Assembly: GCF_001612965.1 (NCBI RefSeq)
Contig: NZ_BDBL01000027.1
Coordinates: 62,001 to 126,000 of the forward strand
Length of the DNA: 64,000 nucleotides
Reading direction: 5' to 3'
Source: Nocardia kruczakiae NBRC 101016
GTDB lineage: Bacteria > Actinomycetota > Actinomycetes > Mycobacteriales > Mycobacteriaceae
In this document: one piece after another, positions 33,003 through 42,100 of the stretch
How positions within the stretch are numbered: the first letter of the stretch is position 1
Layout of the letters: each line of letters starts with the position of its first letter
Notes under the pieces: generated by a model
The model's database searches: none
The model's input: only the letters and a program-made list of their open reading frames with translations
Told to the model about the DNA's origin: nothing
Program-made: the position numbers and the translations under genes

Positions 33003-33554
33003 TCAGGCCGAAGTCGCCCGGACGACCATCTCCGCGATCTCGTCGTCGCTCAGGGTGCTGCGTTCGACGAGTATGTGCGACAACACGGTTCGCACGATGA
33101 TCTCGGCGGCTTGTTCCGGTGTCACGGTCAAATCGCCGGCGCGTTGCAGGGACAGCAGTGGGGTCAGCAGCGCGGCCACGGTTTCGACGAGATTGCGCTC
33201 CGAATCCATGTGGGTGACCGCCGCGTTCAACAGCCACTGTGGTTCGTGACCGCGGATGTACCGGAACGCCTCATGGGCCCGCAGATAACGCAGCGCGAAA
33301 AGTGTTGCCGCGCGGGTCAATTCCGCTGTCGGCGCCGTCATGTCGACCACCTGGTACGCGGCGGCGATCATGGCGCCGATCTCGCGCCGGACGAGGGCGG
33401 CCACCAGTCCGTCCTTGTCGCCGAACTCCCGGTAGGTGGTCGCGCGCGATACGCCCGCGCGCCGCGCCACGTCGGTCAATGTCAGGTCGGTCAGGCCGGA
33501 TTCCGCCACGAGTTGCAGCGCGGCATCCATCAGTTCGGTCGCGGACCTGGTCAC
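33003..33554 (-). CDS. TetR family transcriptional regulator
   Basis: 183 residues, GTG start at 33554. The HTH reads MDAALQLVAESGLTDLTLTDVARRAGVSRATTYREFGDK. The C-terminal domain is of the TetR_C_7-like kind. It is divergent from the FAD-oxidoreductase, with an inverted repeat in the 108-bp gap, so it should control both. The stretch 32842-33002 shows no gene. Confidence 0.86.
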   Translation of the reverse strand: MTRSATELMDAALQLVAESGLTDLTLTDVARRAGVSRATTYREFGDKDGLVAALVRREIGAMIAAAYQVVDMTAPTAELTRAATLFALRYLRAHEAFRYIRGHEPQWLLNAAVTHMDSERNLVETVAALLTPLLSLQRAGDLTVTPEQAAEIIVRTVLSHILVERSTLSDDEIAEMVVRATSA

Positions 33555-33614
33555 CGCCTCATTCTGCCCGCTTTGCCGGTCAAGGCGGGAACGGTGGTTG
33601 TCTCCTCGCTCTTC

Positions 33615-33640
33615 TGAGACTAATTTGTATCTCAGTCTCA
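33615..33640. promoter_or_regulatory. Inverted repeat TGAGACT/AGTCTCA, probable TetR operator
   Basis: 7-bp perfect arms around 12 A+T-rich bases, midway between the divergent tetR and flavoprotein genes. An extra TCTCA half-site lies inside. Confidence 0.55.
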
Positions 33641-33662
33641 GTGGTGCGATGAAGGTGGCTCG

Positions 33663-35093
33663 ATGGCGAGAATCGGCGAACATGCGGTGGTCGTGGGTGC
33701 CGGGATGGGTGGTCTGCTCGCGGCCCGGGTGCTGAGCGACCACTACGACCGCGTCACCGTCGTCGAGCGCGATGCGCTGCCCGACGGTCCGCAGGCGCGC
33801 CGGGGCGTCCCACAGGGCCGGCATGTGCACGGGTTGCTGCCGCGCGGGAAGGACCTGCTCGAGGAGTTCTTTCCGGGATTCGAGGCGCAGATGCGCGCCG
33901 CCGGGGCGATCGACTGTGATGTGCTGGGGGAGGTCAACTTTCAGATGGCCGGGCGCACACTGGCGCAGGTCTCCACCGGATATCGAGGTCTGCAGGCCAG
34001 CCGTCCGCACGTGGAACACCATGTGCGGCAACGTGTCCTGTCGATTCCGAATGTGACGCTGCGTGATCGGTCCCAGGTGTCCGGCGTCATCACGAACTCG
34101 TCCGCGACGCGCGTCACCGGCGTCACCGTGCACGATGCGGGCGGTGCGGAAGACCTGGGCGCCGACCTCGTGGTCGCCGCGACCGGGCGCGGCGCGATCG
34201 TCCCCGCCTGGCTGGACATCCTCGGCTATCCGCGACCACGGGAAGAGGGCACCACCATCGATATCGTCTACCGCAGCGCGTTCGTCGAACTCGAGCCGGG
34301 CGCGCTGGGAACCGACAAATCGCTGACCATCGGTGTGCGGGAACTCCCGCCGCGGGCACTGGCGCTGTTCGCGGTGGAGGGGCGCAATCGCTACGTGCTC
34401 ACCCTGATCGGGCACGCCGGCGAACAACCGCCCGCGGATCCGGCCGGCTTCCTGGACTTCGCGGCGGCCCTCGCGCCGCCGCACGTGCGCGCGGCGTTAC
34501 GGCGCGGCGAACTGATCACCGATGTCGCCACCTTCCGCTACAAGGCCAATCTGCGCCGGCGCTACGAACGCCTCGACCGGTTCCCGTCCGGCCTGCTCGC
34601 GGTCGGTGACGGCCTGTGCAGTTTCAGTCCCGTCTACGGCCAGGGCATGACGATCGCGGCGATCCAGATGCGGGTGTTGCAACGCTGCCTCGCCGCGGGT
34701 GGCGAACGCGATCTGGCCCGCCGCTTCTACACCGCCGTCACCCCCGAGATCGATATCGCCTGGCAGCTCACCGTGATCGCCGACAGCGCGATGCCGCACG
34801 TCGGCCCGCACCCGGATCCGGCGATCCGCGTCGCGGTCGCGGCCCTCGACCCGGTGCTGGCCGCGGCCGAGCGTGACCCGGTCGTCGCCGCCACGCTCTA
34901 TCGCGTGATGGGGCTGACCCAGCGGCCGGCCGCACTGTTGCGTCCCGATCTGGTCGCACGCATCGGTGTGGGTGCGGCGCGTGCGGCCGCCGAGGTGGCG
35001 CTGGCGGAGGCCGAACGCCGGGCCGGTCGAATCGGTGGGTTCGTCGCGGCGCTCGGCCCGGCACAGTGCCTCGCCGCGGTGAAACGCCGGTGA
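33663..35093 (+). CDS. FAD-dependent monooxygenase-like oxidoreductase
   Basis: 476 residues. The dinucleotide-binding motif HAVVVGAGMGGLLAARVL and VVERDALPDGPQ are at residues 7-45, the DG/GD motif AVGDGLCSFSPVYGQGM is near 310, and the remainder is of the squalene-epoxidase/geranylgeranyl reductase-like group. No quinone or phenol signature. Regulated by the divergent TetR, so it may act on an aromatic or lipid substrate. Confidence 0.82.
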   Translation: MARIGEHAVVVGAGMGGLLAARVLSDHYDRVTVVERDALPDGPQARRGVPQGRHVHGLLPRGKDLLEEFFPGFEAQMRAAGAIDCDVLGEVNFQMAGRTLAQVSTGYRGLQASRPHVEHHVRQRVLSIPNVTLRDRSQVSGVITNSSATRVTGVTVHDAGGAEDLGADLVVAATGRGAIVPAWLDILGYPRPREEGTTIDIVYRSAFVELEPGALGTDKSLTIGVRELPPRALALFAVEGRNRYVLTLIGHAGEQPPADPAGFLDFAAALAPPHVRAALRRGELITDVATFRYKANLRRRYERLDRFPSGLLAVGDGLCSFSPVYGQGMTIAAIQMRVLQRCLAAGGERDLARRFYTAVTPEIDIAWQLTVIADSAMPHVGPHPDPAIRVAVAALDPVLAAAERDPVVAATLYRVMGLTQRPAALLRPDLVARIGVGAARAAAEVALAEAERRAGRIGGFVAALGPAQCLAAVKRR

Positions 35094-35101
35094 CGTGAGC
35101 C

Positions 35102-35239
35102 TCAGGTGAGAGCGAAACCGCCGGCCGGGTCGGCCCAGCGGGTGGCCTCGACCGTGGTCAGCAGGTCGGCCATGGCGCGCACGGCCGCGCGCATGGCGTC
35201 GACCGCGGCGGTTTCCTCGGGATCGGTGGTCCAGGTCAT
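35102..35239 (-). CDS. Short peptide gene, 45 aa, in the amidase operon
   Basis: ATG at 35239 follows AGGAG with 7-base spacing and starts 17 bases after the amidase stop. The product begins MTWTTDPEETAAVDAMRAAV and is helical and amphipathic with LTTVEATRWADPAG near the end. No family is recognised. It resembles the short C-terminal or accessory peptides found after amidases in Nocardiaceae only by position. Confidence 0.5.
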   Translation of the reverse strand: MTWTTDPEETAAVDAMRAAVRAMADLLTTVEATRWADPAGGFALT

Positions 35240-35256
35240 GATCGGCTCCTGACGAT

Positions 35257-36675
35257 TCAGCGGAGGGCGGTGGGGATCTCGGTGTGATGGGTGGTGCGGC
35301 GCTGGTAGGCGTCCCCGGCGCGCAGGACGGTGGCTTCGCCGAAATGCTTGCCGGACACCGACATCGACAGGGGCAGGCCGTCGGCGGTGGTGCCGATCGG
35401 CAGCGCGAGGGTGGGGTTGCCCAGTGGGTTCCAGTACGGGGTGTGCAGACTCGACAACACCCCCATCGGCTGCAGTTGATCCAGATCGGCGATCGCGGGG
35501 GCGCCGAGGTGTCCGGTCGGCGTCACCACCAGGTCGACCTTCGTCAGCAGTTCGGCCATCCGCTGCCTGCCGATGCGGCGGACCCGTTGAGCCTGAACAT
35601 AATCCGGCCCGCTGACCGCATCCCCGCCGGCGAGGATGATGCGGGTGGCCTGCCCGTAGTCCGCCCAGCGTTCGCGCAGCGCGGGCCGGTGGTAGGCGTG
35701 CGCCTCCGCCAGCATCACCACGACGTCGACCGCGGTCAGTTCCCGGTACATCGGCACCTGTACGGGCACCATCCGGGCGCCCGCCGTGGCGAGTACGGCC
35801 ACGGCGTCGGAAAACCGTTGTGGCTGAGCCGGATCGATGCCACCGTCAGCGAACCGATCCAGATCGTCCACGCCGATGGTCAGTCCGCTCAGATCTCCGC
35901 TGAGCGCGCCCGGATAGTCGTCGACCGGTGTGTGCGCACTGTAGGGATCGGCCGGGTCGTATCCCGCCAGCACCGAAAGCAGCAGGGCGCAGTCGGCGGC
36001 CGAACGGGCCATTGGGCCCGGATGGTCGAGGGTGTACCCCAGCGGAACCACGCCGGACTTCGGGACGCGGCCGAAGGTCGGCTTCAATCCGGTGATCCCG
36101 TTGAAGGCGGCCGGAATGCGGATACTGCCCGCCGTGTCGGTTCCGACGGCGCCCAGGAACATCCCGGCGGCCACGCCGCTGCCCGATCCTGAACTCGACC
36201 CGCCCGCCCAGCGGGACGGATTCCACGGATTACGCGGTACCGGAAAGGGTTTGGCCGGATCCGGGAGACCGATGGCGAATTCCATCGTCGTCACCTTGCC
36301 GGTGACGACGGCGCCGGCCTCCTCGAGCCGGCGGACCACCGTGCAATCGCCCTGGGCGGCGCCCCACCCGGGATCGAGAACCAGGCTCTGCGCGGTGGTG
36401 GGTGCCGCGGAATGGGCGAGAATATCCTTGATTCCCACCGGGATTCCGGCCAGCGGGCCGAGCGGAACGCCGGCGGCCAGCTTCTCGTCGATGCGCGCGG
36501 CCTGTGCGACCGCGCGCTCGTCGAACCGCGACAGGTAGACACCGAGCGTCGCGTCGTGTGCGTCGGCGGCGGCGAGGGCCTGTTCGACCAGCCGGGTGGC
36601 GGTGGTCTCGCCGGACCGCAGCGCGGCGGCGGCCTCGGTCAGTCCGGAGAGTACGGGTGGGTCGGCGAGTGTCAT
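35257..36675 (-). CDS. Amidase, amidase-signature family
   Basis: 472 residues. The Ser-cisSer-Lys triad is visible: Lys83 in VGIKDIL, the Gly/Ser-rich loop (WAGGSSSGSGSG) with cis-Ser near 161, and the nucleophile Ser184 in GTDTAGSIRIPAA. The family hydrolyses amides and includes GatA; the length and lack of a gatB/gatC neighbour argue against GatA. It is the second gene of an operon led by the UTRA-type GntR regulator. Confidence 0.92.
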   Translation of the reverse strand: MTLADPPVLSGLTEAAAALRSGETTATRLVEQALAAADAHDATLGVYLSRFDERAVAQAARIDEKLAAGVPLGPLAGIPVGIKDILAHSAAPTTAQSLVLDPGWGAAQGDCTVVRRLEEAGAVVTGKVTTMEFAIGLPDPAKPFPVPRNPWNPSRWAGGSSSGSGSGVAAGMFLGAVGTDTAGSIRIPAAFNGITGLKPTFGRVPKSGVVPLGYTLDHPGPMARSAADCALLLSVLAGYDPADPYSAHTPVDDYPGALSGDLSGLTIGVDDLDRFADGGIDPAQPQRFSDAVAVLATAGARMVPVQVPMYRELTAVDVVVMLAEAHAYHRPALRERWADYGQATRIILAGGDAVSGPDYVQAQRVRRIGRQRMAELLTKVDLVVTPTGHLGAPAIADLDQLQPMGVLSSLHTPYWNPLGNPTLALPIGTTADGLPLSMSVSGKHFGEATVLRAGDAYQRRTTHHTEIPTALR

Positions 36676-36704
36676 GGTCGTCCTTACCTGGGCGGGCGGT
36701 GGTG

Positions 36705-37529
36705 TCAGCGGGACAGGGTGGCGGTCATGTCGAGGCGGGGGATGGCGCCGAGTTCGAGCTGGATCTCGCCGCGGCAGGAACCCAGCGCGTAATCGACGGC
36801 GATACCGCCGCGGGTACGGATGGTTTGTTCCACCAGCAGCACCGGCTCACCGGGCAGGATGTGCAGCAGTGCCGCGGTGCACTCGTCGGCGCGTGCGGCC
36901 TGGACGCCGATGTCGCTGCCGCCGACATCCACCCGGCCGCCGCGCAACAGACTGTAGAAGTCGTCGCCGAACGCGGCCTGGTCGATCCGCGTCGCCTCCG
37001 GTGCGCGCAAATAGTTGGTGAATACCGCGAGCGGGCGATCGTCGAGCAGCAGGACGTATTCGACGCACAGGCAATCGTCTCCGGGCCCGACATCGGCCAG
37101 ATGGGCGGCGATCACCGGCGGCGCCGGGATCCAGGCCCAGTACAGCAGGCGCGGCGAGATCCGGCCGAGGGCCAGATGTTGCTCGAGCGTCCGGCCCTCC
37201 GGCGGCAGCGCGCCGGATACGACGTAGTGCTCACCGACCGCGACCGTTCCCACTCCGCGGCGTCGCTCGATCAAACCGTCGGCACGCAACATGCCGAGCG
37301 CGGCGCGGACCACGTCGCGCGGGAGATGGTGGCGCGCCATCAATTCGGGTTCGCCGGGCAACCGTCCGGTGCCGAACGAGCCCGCCCGCAGGTCCGCGCG
37401 CAGCAGATCCCGCAGGCGCCGTGCGGGCAGTTGCGCTGCGGCCGGCAGGATTTCGCGCATCTGATCGCCGAACACCCGGCGGTCGCGTGCGGTCCGATCG
37501 GAATGGAGCTGTTCGGAGCGGTGGTGCAT
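36705..37529 (-). CDS. GntR family regulator, HutC type with UTRA domain
   Basis: About 274 residues from ATG 37529. The winged helix (LRDLLRADLRAGSFGTGRLPGEPELMARHH, DVVRAALGMLRADGLIERRRG) lies at residues 40-100 and the UTRA ligand domain follows (VEYVLLLDDRPLAVFTNYL). It starts a minus-strand operon with the amidase, so the amidase substrate or product is the likely ligand. GTTACGCG repeats upstream are candidate operators. Confidence 0.86.
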   Translation of the reverse strand: MHHRSEQLHSDRTARDRRVFGDQMREILPAAAQLPARRLRDLLRADLRAGSFGTGRLPGEPELMARHHLPRDVVRAALGMLRADGLIERRRGVGTVAVGEHYVVSGALPPEGRTLEQHLALGRISPRLLYWAWIPAPPVIAAHLADVGPGDDCLCVEYVLLLDDRPLAVFTNYLRAPEATRIDQAAFGDDFYSLLRGGRVDVGGSDIGVQAARADECTAALLHILPGEPVLLVEQTIRTRGGIAVDYALGSCRGEIQLELGAIPRLDMTATLSR

Positions 37530-37553
37530 GCCGGTAGCGTGCGGAGAATCCGC

Positions 37554-37711
37554 GTTACGCGACAAGGACTTCCGGTAAAGACCTGGTTACGCGGCCGACC
37601 GGATCGGTGCGCAAAGGCGTTACCAGCGGTTTTCGGTGCCGTCGGACGGTATTTCGCGGTCGCTCGGCAAGATGCGGTCCCGTCCGCAACCCCGGTGTCG
37701 GAAGTTACGCG
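37554..37711. promoter_or_regulatory. Three GTTACGCG sites upstream of the GntR gene
   Basis: GTTACGCG occurs at 37554-37561, 37586-37593 and 37704-37711, all in the same orientation; the first two are 32 bp apart. They are candidate binding sites for the GntR regulator. Otherwise 37530-37956 holds no gene. Confidence 0.4.
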
Positions 37712-37716
37712 GGCGG

Positions 37717-37865
37717 ATGGTGGGAGTGCGGAGGGGGTGGGCCGGAGTGATGCCGGGATTGGTGGGAGCGACGCAGAGAGGGTTGGCGGGAGCGACCACG
37801 GTGGGGCGGTGGAGAGATGCAGGGTGGGCGGTGGGAGAGATGCAGGGTGGGCGGTGGGAGTGACA
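37717..37865. repeat. G-rich degenerate tandem repeat with a 23-bp core
   Basis: Purine-rich stretch of repeated GGTGGGAG-like blocks. The clearest unit, GGAGAGATGCAGGGTGGGCG, begins at 37811 and again at 37834 (period 23), and the next GGAG begins at 37857. Many G-runs could form quadruplexes. Confidence 0.6.
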
Positions 37866-37956
37866 CCGCTCGGTGGTATGTCCGATCCGTTCAAGACAGG
37901 CCCGGCGCCGGCGGAGTTGACTGCATGCGGAAGACGGCGAGAACGGAGGTATCGGG

Positions 37957-38403
37957 GTGCGAGCACAGATCCATGCGATCACGCTGGGCGTGGGCGATCT
38001 GGAGGTGTCGTTGCGGTTCTACCGGGCGCTCGGACTCGAGTCGCCGGGGATCATCGGAACCGAATTCCGGCCGGATGCGGAGAATCCCGGCGGGGCGGTG
38101 GTCATGTTCACGCTCGGCAACGGAGTGACGCTGGCGCTGTACGGCCGCGACGACCTGGCCAAGGATGCGGGAATCCCGCCGGAACGGATGCACGGTTCCG
38201 CGATGAGTCCGGGCTGGTTCGTCGACAGTGACGCCGAGGCGGAACGAGTTCTGGAACTCGCAGGCGCGTCGGGCGGCACCGTGGTCCAGCCCGCGCGCAC
38301 GCGGCCGTGGGGGATCTACGCCGGCTACTTCGCCGACCCCGACGGGCATCTGTGGGAAGTCGTGCACTTCGCTCGATCCGAAGCTCAGCCGGGAGCTGAC
38401 TAG
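37957..38403 (+). CDS. VOC family (glyoxalase-like) protein
   Basis: 148 residues, GTG start. One VOC domain pair: AQIHAITLGVGDLEVSLRFYRALG at the start and GIYAGYFADPDGHLWEVVHF at the end, with His/Glu metal ligands (HAIT and WEVV). The substrate is unknown. It converges with the NAD-binding dehydrogenase gene, which starts 873 bases downstream on the other strand, stops 9 bases apart. Confidence 0.85.
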   Translation: MRAQIHAITLGVGDLEVSLRFYRALGLESPGIIGTEFRPDAENPGGAVVMFTLGNGVTLALYGRDDLAKDAGIPPERMHGSAMSPGWFVDSDAEAERVLELAGASGGTVVQPARTRPWGIYAGYFADPDGHLWEVVHFARSEAQPGAD

Positions 38404-38412
38404 CCCCGGTCG

Positions 38413-39276
38413 TCACCCCTGCGCCGAGTCGCCGCCGTCCCGGTACAGCGCGGCGATGGCCGCGATATCGGCGCCGGGATTCGTTCGTGCCGCATCCTCG
38501 TATCGCTTGCGGACGATTTCCGCCAACGGCAGGTGGGCACCCGCCTGCGTGGCGATGTCGACGGCGAGTCCCGCGTCCTTGGCGCCCAGGACGGTGGTCC
38601 ACCATCCGTCCGGGGACGCGGTGAGCACGGCGTCGAAGCGGTTCGCCAGCGCGGGCGCGACGACCGGCGCGTCGGCGAGCAGTTCGCGCAGCTGGTCGTC
38701 GCCGAGTCCGCCGGATCGTCCCACGGTGAACGCCTCCGCCAGCGCCACGACCCCGGAGATCAGCAGGAAATTCGTGGTGACTTTGGCGGTCAGCGCATGT
38801 GCCGCCGAATCGTAGTGGCGCACCCGCTCGGAGAGCGTGCCGAGCAGACGTGCGAGCCGGTCCCGCAGTGGCGCGGGCCCACCGGCCAGCAGCGTCGCCT
38901 TCCCCGCCGTGACCGCGCCGGGCGCGCCGACGATCGGAAGAGCGAGAAACCGGTCACCGAAGCCGTCGGCGAGAGCGGCGCCCAATGCGGGGGAGACGGT
39001 CGAACAGTCGATGTACGGGGTGCCGGAATCGAGCGATGTCTGCAGTTCGCCGAAGGCCACCGAGGTTACCGCGGCGTCGTCGGCGAGCGCGGTGAGGGCC
39101 GCGTCGACTCCCGACACGGCCGCCGCGACAGTTCCCGCCTCCGTCGCTCCGGCCGAAATCAATTCGGCCGCTTTACCTTCGGTGCGGTTCCACACCGTCA
39201 CCCGATGTCCGCCGTCGAGCAGGCGCCCGGCCACGGCGCGGCCCATCCGTCCCATTCCCAGAACCGCGATATGCAT
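38413..39276 (-). CDS. NAD(P)-binding beta-hydroxyacid dehydrogenase family protein
   Basis: 287 residues. AVLGMGRMGRAVAGRLLDGGH is the Rossmann motif of the 6-phosphogluconate/3-hydroxyisobutyrate dehydrogenase group; AHALTAKVTTNFLL holds the conserved Lys, and the C-terminal helical domain has GAKDAGLAVDIATQAG. Imine reductases are also in this group, so either activity is possible. The ATG follows GAGGAGG. Confidence 0.86.
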   Translation of the reverse strand: MHIAVLGMGRMGRAVAGRLLDGGHRVTVWNRTEGKAAELISAGATEAGTVAAAVSGVDAALTALADDAAVTSVAFGELQTSLDSGTPYIDCSTVSPALGAALADGFGDRFLALPIVGAPGAVTAGKATLLAGGPAPLRDRLARLLGTLSERVRHYDSAAHALTAKVTTNFLLISGVVALAEAFTVGRSGGLGDDQLRELLADAPVVAPALANRFDAVLTASPDGWWTTVLGAKDAGLAVDIATQAGAHLPLAEIVRKRYEDAARTNPGADIAAIAALYRDGGDSAQG

Positions 39277-39515
39277 TGCTGCCTCCTCGTCCGGGTCGCG
39301 GTCGGCACACGGCACCGACCCTGTCCTTCCCACTGTCCCGCAGCGCGCCGCGCCGGTCGCGGTCGGCCTCGGTGATAGGAGAATCGTACAAGTGACCAGG
39401 AACGCCGCTGGGGTAGTATCGCCCGTGGGTGCGGCGAAGCGATTCTGCGCCATCGTCTTTCGGTGCATTGCTACGTTCGGGGGTGATCCCTGGTGACTCC
39501 GGACCTCGAGTCGAG

Positions 39516-39533
39516 TTGTGATATAGATCACAA
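39516..39533. promoter_or_regulatory. CRP/GlxR-like site TTGTGATATAGATCACAA
   Basis: Contains TGTGA-N6-TCACA, the exact consensus of CRP-family regulators. It lies about 75 bases upstream of the promoter of the first SulP-CA gene. Confidence 0.6.
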
Positions 39534-39568
39534 TTGAGTACCGGCGCCGACTTTTGTGCTGAAAACCC

Positions 39569-39602
39569 TTTCCAACTGCTTTGCGTTGTCTTTACTATTA
39601 GG
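39569..39602 (+). promoter_or_regulatory. Promoter of the first SulP-CA gene
   Basis: TTTCCA (39569-39574), 18-base spacer, TACTAT (39593-39598). The 15-mer GTCTTTACTATTAGG (39588-39602) is repeated exactly at 42120-42134 before the second copy. The 5' leader is about 145 bases. The rest of 39277-39747 holds no gene. Confidence 0.5.
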
Positions 39603-39747
39603 TGCGTTGGGCCGCTGCCGGACCTCCATGTCCGGATGCGTCGCAGGCGCAACACATCTCGCGTCATCCGCTTCGCCCGCCCGCTCTCGATGCCAGTACA
39701 TGTTCCACCGATGGACCGAACCGACACCGGTTCGGCGAAGGAGAAAT

Positions 39748-41958
39748 ATGTCCACCGACACCGACTCGGTCCGACGGACGTCACCTCGGGGCCTTTCGGT
39801 CGTTCTACGCCACGATCTACCCGCCTCCGTGGTGGTTTTCCTCGTCGCGCTACCCCTGTCCATCGGCGTGGCCGTCGCCATGGGCGCGCCGGTCGCGGCC
39901 GGTTTGATCGCCGCCGTGGTCGGCGGTCTGGTCGCCGGGCTGTGTGGCGGTTCGGTACTGCAGGTCAGCGGCCCCACCGCCAGCCTCACCGTCGTGGTGG
40001 CCGAATCCATCCACCAGTTCGGCTGGGCGACAACCTGTTTCATCACCGTGTGCGCCGGTGCGCTGCAGGTGGTGTTCGGCCTGAGCCGGATCGCGCGCGG
40101 CGCACTGGCCATCGCGCCCGTGGTGGTGCACGCCATGCTCGCCGGCATCGGCGTCGTGATCGCACTGCAGCAACTGCACGTCCTGCTGGGCGGGCAGACG
40201 TTGAGTTCGTCGTGGGCGAGCATCGTGCAACTGCCGCATCAGCTGACGGTGATGCACGCCGGCGACGCGCTGGTCGGCGGGGTGGTGATCGCGATCATGC
40301 TGGGCTGGCGCTATCTGCCGGGCCGGATTCGTGCGGTACCGGCGCCGCTGGCCGCCGTGGTCGCGGCGACGGCGCTGGCGATGGTGGTGCCCACCAGCGT
40401 GGAACGCATCACGCTGCACGGGTCGCTGTTCGACGCGATGTCGTTACCGCAACTGCCGCACGGCAATTGGAGTGCGGTCGTGCTGACCGCCTTCACCATC
40501 GCGCTGATCGCCAGCGTGGAGACGCTGCTGTCCGCCGTGGCCGTCGACCGGTTGCGGCCGGAGTACCGCACCGACCTCGACCGCGAACTGCTCGGCCAGG
40601 GCGTCGCGAACATGACCTCCGGCATGCTCGGCGGCCTGCCCATCGCCGCGGTCATCGTCCGCAGTATCACCAACGCCAAGGCCGGCGCGCGGACCAAGGC
40701 CTCCACCATGCTCAGTGGCGTGTGGGTGCTGGTGTTCTCCGTCGCGCTGGTCGAGGTGGTGCGTCAGATCCCGAAGGCGGCGCTGGCCGGGCTGTTGATC
40801 GTCATCGGTATCGGCCTGGTGAAACTCGCGCACATCCGCCTCGCGCGCCGCGCCGGTGATCTGATCGTCTATGCCGCAACGGTTCTCGTGGTGATCTTCG
40901 GCAATCTGCTGCTGGGTATGCTGATCGGGCTGGTGCTCTCGTTCGCGCTGCTCATGTGGCGGGTGGTGCGGGTGGTGATCGTGGCCGCGCCGGTCGGCGA
41001 CACCGGGCGCTGGCTCGTGACCGTGGACGGTTCGGCCACCTTCCTGGCCCTGCCGCGCCTCACCGCTGCGCTGGCGCGGATTCCCGCGGGCGTCGCGGTC
41101 ACCGTGGAGATGACCGTCGACTTCATCGACCACGCCGCCTCCGACACCCTGCACGAATGGGCGCAGCGGCACGAAAGCCTCGGCGGCACGGTGCAATTCG
41201 TCGAACTCGGCGCCGTGCGCATCGCCGACCTCACCGCGGGGCCGCCCGCGCGCGGCCACGCCCGGCGCATGCTCGACGACGTGCTCGCGCCCTGGCGTCC
41301 CACCACCCGCACCGATCGGATCGCCGCCGGGATCGCGGCCTATCACCGCGGGCACGCCCACATGATGCGGCCGCATCTGGACGAACTTCGGCACACCCAG
41401 GATCCGGAATCGCTGTTCGTCACCTGCGCCGACTCCCGCATCGTGCCCAACGTGATCACCAACAGCGGCCCCGGCGATCTGTTCACCGTGCGCAATGTCG
41501 GTAATCTGATCCCCGCCGACGGCCGCGACACCTCGGTCGAGGCCGCGCTGGTCTACGCACTGAACAAACTCGACGTGCGCTCGATCGTCGTCTGCGGGCA
41601 TTCCGGCTGCGGTGCCATGGACGCACTGCATCACGGTCTGCACACCGGCTCGGGCCTCGACGACTGGCTCGCGCACGGCCGCCCCGCGCTCGAGCGCTTC
41701 CGCGCCGGGCACCCGGTGGCGGCGGCGGCCGCGGCCGCCGGATACGGCGAGGTCGACCAGCTGGGCATGGTGAACGTCGCCGTGCAGATCGAGACGCTGG
41801 CCGCCCATCCCGTCGTGCGGCGCGGGATCGAGGCGCGCGGTGTGGTGCTGTCGGGACTGTTCTTCGATATCGCCACCGCCCGCGTCCTCGCGATCACGCC
41901 CGACGGTATCGCCGATATCGACGACCTCCGCCACCCCGCACCTGTCCCGGTGTCCTGA
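39748..41958 (+). CDS. SulP-family anion transporter fused to beta-carbonic anhydrase (copy 1)
   Basis: 736 residues. Residues about 18-420 are the SulP/SLC26 membrane domain (LPASVVVFLVALPLSIGVAV; HAMLAGIGVVIALQQ), about 430-500 a STAS-like linker region, and about 525-730 a beta-carbonic anhydrase with zinc ligands Cys560, Asp562 (CADSR), His618 and Cys621 (HSGCG). Such fusions are thought to couple bicarbonate uptake with CO2/HCO3- conversion. The ATG follows GAAGGAGA. Upstream are a CRP-like palindrome and a promoter shared with copy 2. Confidence 0.92.
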   Translation: MSTDTDSVRRTSPRGLSVVLRHDLPASVVVFLVALPLSIGVAVAMGAPVAAGLIAAVVGGLVAGLCGGSVLQVSGPTASLTVVVAESIHQFGWATTCFITVCAGALQVVFGLSRIARGALAIAPVVVHAMLAGIGVVIALQQLHVLLGGQTLSSSWASIVQLPHQLTVMHAGDALVGGVVIAIMLGWRYLPGRIRAVPAPLAAVVAATALAMVVPTSVERITLHGSLFDAMSLPQLPHGNWSAVVLTAFTIALIASVETLLSAVAVDRLRPEYRTDLDRELLGQGVANMTSGMLGGLPIAAVIVRSITNAKAGARTKASTMLSGVWVLVFSVALVEVVRQIPKAALAGLLIVIGIGLVKLAHIRLARRAGDLIVYAATVLVVIFGNLLLGMLIGLVLSFALLMWRVVRVVIVAAPVGDTGRWLVTVDGSATFLALPRLTAALARIPAGVAVTVEMTVDFIDHAASDTLHEWAQRHESLGGTVQFVELGAVRIADLTAGPPARGHARRMLDDVLAPWRPTTRTDRIAAGIAAYHRGHAHMMRPHLDELRHTQDPESLFVTCADSRIVPNVITNSGPGDLFTVRNVGNLIPADGRDTSVEAALVYALNKLDVRSIVVCGHSGCGAMDALHHGLHTGSGLDDWLAHGRPALERFRAGHPVAAAAAAAGYGEVDQLGMVNVAVQIETLAAHPVVRRGIEARGVVLSGLFFDIATARVLAITPDGIADIDDLRHPAPVPVS

Positions 41959-42100
41959 AAGGAGCATTCCCAGTTCTGGCAATTTCGCCGGATGGAAAAC
42001 GCGCGCTGAGCGGGCGCACAGTGGTGCCGGTGCAGGTCGGAGCTCCAGGCGGGTGAGGGCCGTCACATCGAATCCGGATCGTGTGCGAGGCTAAAGATCC

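Noticed and set aside
37717..37865. CRISPR-like repeat
   Set aside because: Units are adjacent with no unique spacers and no cas genes are near; it is a simple G-rich tandem repeat.
39560..39574. Zur-box-like TGAAAACCCTTTCCA near the first SulP-CA promoter
   Set aside because: One side mismatches and it coincides with the -35; evidence too weak to call zinc control.
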